Below, one piece after another: positions 14,209 to 14,713 of a stretch of 14,713 nt of DNA. Positions within the stretch are counted from its first letter, which is position 1. Every line of letters begins with the position of its first letter. The notes beneath the pieces were generated by a model that worked only from the letters and a program-made list of their open reading frames with translations, was not told where the DNA came from and did no database searches. Source of the stretch: JBCBJZ01 sp038522635 (lineage in GTDB: Bacteria > Pseudomonadota > Alphaproteobacteria > Rhizobiales > Hyphomicrobiaceae); the NCBI GenBank assembly GCA_038522635.1, contig JBCBJZ010000095.1, forward strand, positions 1-14,713. Direction: 5' to 3'. The position numbers and the translations under genes were made by a program.

Positions 14209-14713
14209 ATGCTTGACGTCGCATCGCCGCTGCACTGGGCGATCATCATCGCAACCTTCCTGGTGGCCGGCGGCGTCAAAGGCGTCGTCGGCCTCGGGCT
14301 GCCGACCGTGTCGCTTGCCGCGTTCACTTTCGCGTTCGGCCTCAAGACCGCGATGGCGTTGATGGTGGTGCCGTCGCTGATCACCAACATCGCCCAAATG
14401 CTGCAAGGGCCCGCGCTCGGCCGTCTGACACGCGCGCTCTGGCCCTTTCTCGTTGCCGCCTGCGTGGGCACTTTCGTTGGCGTTGCGATGCTGGTTCACG
14501 CCGATGAACGCTGGTTGGCGCTGCTGCTGGGCGTGCTGATCATCAGCTACGCGCTGGCCAATTTGCTGCCGTCAGTTCAGCGCTTCCGCAAGCCGCCCTC
14601 CGGCTCGCAGCCACAAGCTCCACCCCCACAATCGACAGGCCCGCAAGCCGACGCAGGCGGCACCGTGACCGGGACCCTGGTCGGCCTCGTCAACGGCATT
14701 TTGACGGGCCTCA
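14209..14713 (+). CDS. TauE/SafE-family membrane permease (3' end outside window)
   Basis: An open frame from the ATG at 14209 runs off the window with 168 residues seen. The start reads MLDVASPLHWAIIIATFLVAGGVKGVVGLGLPTVS in sense: a first membrane segment around residues 10-28 with the Gly-rich VKGVVGLGLP motif typical of the TauE/SafE (DUF81) family. Further segments lie at about 33-60, 75-96 and 101-119. Members move sulfite, sulfoacetate or other organic anions across the inner membrane, but the substrate cannot be told from this sequence. After the fourth segment comes a Pro/Gln-rich soluble loop (residues about 122-150) before the second half, beginning TGTLVGLVNGILTG, repeats the family motif. 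It lies about 130 bp behind the OmpA-domain gene on the same strand. Confidence 0.88.
   Translation, partial: MLDVASPLHWAIIIATFLVAGGVKGVVGLGLPTVSLAAFTFAFGLKTAMALMVVPSLITNIAQMLQGPALGRLTRALWPFLVAACVGTFVGVAMLVHADERWLALLLGVLIISYALANLLPSVQRFRKPPSGSQPQAPPPQSTGPQADAGGTVTGTLVGLVNGILTGL

Noticed and set aside
1..14713. Mobile element, phage, toxin-antitoxin, CRISPR or defence island
   Set aside because: No transposase, integrase, terminal repeats, spaced direct repeats or defence-type domains were seen. The AddAB, RadC and LysR genes are ordinary chromosomal types.

Overview
The window looks like a housekeeping stretch of an alphaproteobacterial chromosome, most likely Hyphomicrobiales/Rhizobiales. 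The DNA is GC-rich. Three neighbourhoods are typical of that group: addB-addA-trxA-folC, trxB next to a LysR regulator that opens with MDWDKLRIFHAAA (the LsrB/VtlR type), and map-radC. I see no insertion sequence, phage gene, CRISPR array, rRNA or tRNA.

Layout: the 3' end of addB (nuclease domain) runs directly into addA (stop and start overlap as TGATG). Together they encode the AddAB helicase-nuclease that processes double-strand DNA ends. trxA (thioredoxin 1) follows after a palindrome-rich 170 bp leader. Convergent to it is folC (dihydrofolate/folylpolyglutamate synthase) on the minus strand; the 147 bp between them is almost wholly taken up by two large inverted repeats. Upstream of folC is a strong minus-strand intrinsic terminator that closes a hairpin-rich 240 bp stretch. 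It is either the long 3' UTR of the LysR gene or a small RNA. Next, all on the minus strand, come the LsrB-type regulator, trxB (thioredoxin reductase), radC (JAMM-domain protein with an added N-terminus) and map (methionine aminopeptidase).

Divergent from map is a striking plus-strand gene. It encodes an 859-residue exported protein with a signal sequence, a small four-cysteine domain, about 600 residues of Ala/Arg/Glu/Lys-rich helix carrying seven copies of an SFMKALAALQ-like island, and a C-terminal OmpA/MotB peptidoglycan-binding domain. A TauE/SafE-family permease begins after it and is cut by the window edge.

Functional links: trxA, trxB and the LsrB-type regulator form a thiol-redox group within about 5 kb, although the regulator itself has no cysteine. 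addAB serves recombination repair; folC, map and radC are housekeeping genes. The most unusual element is the repeat-bearing OmpA-domain protein, followed by the paired hairpins at the trxA/folC junction and the structured region downstream of the regulator.
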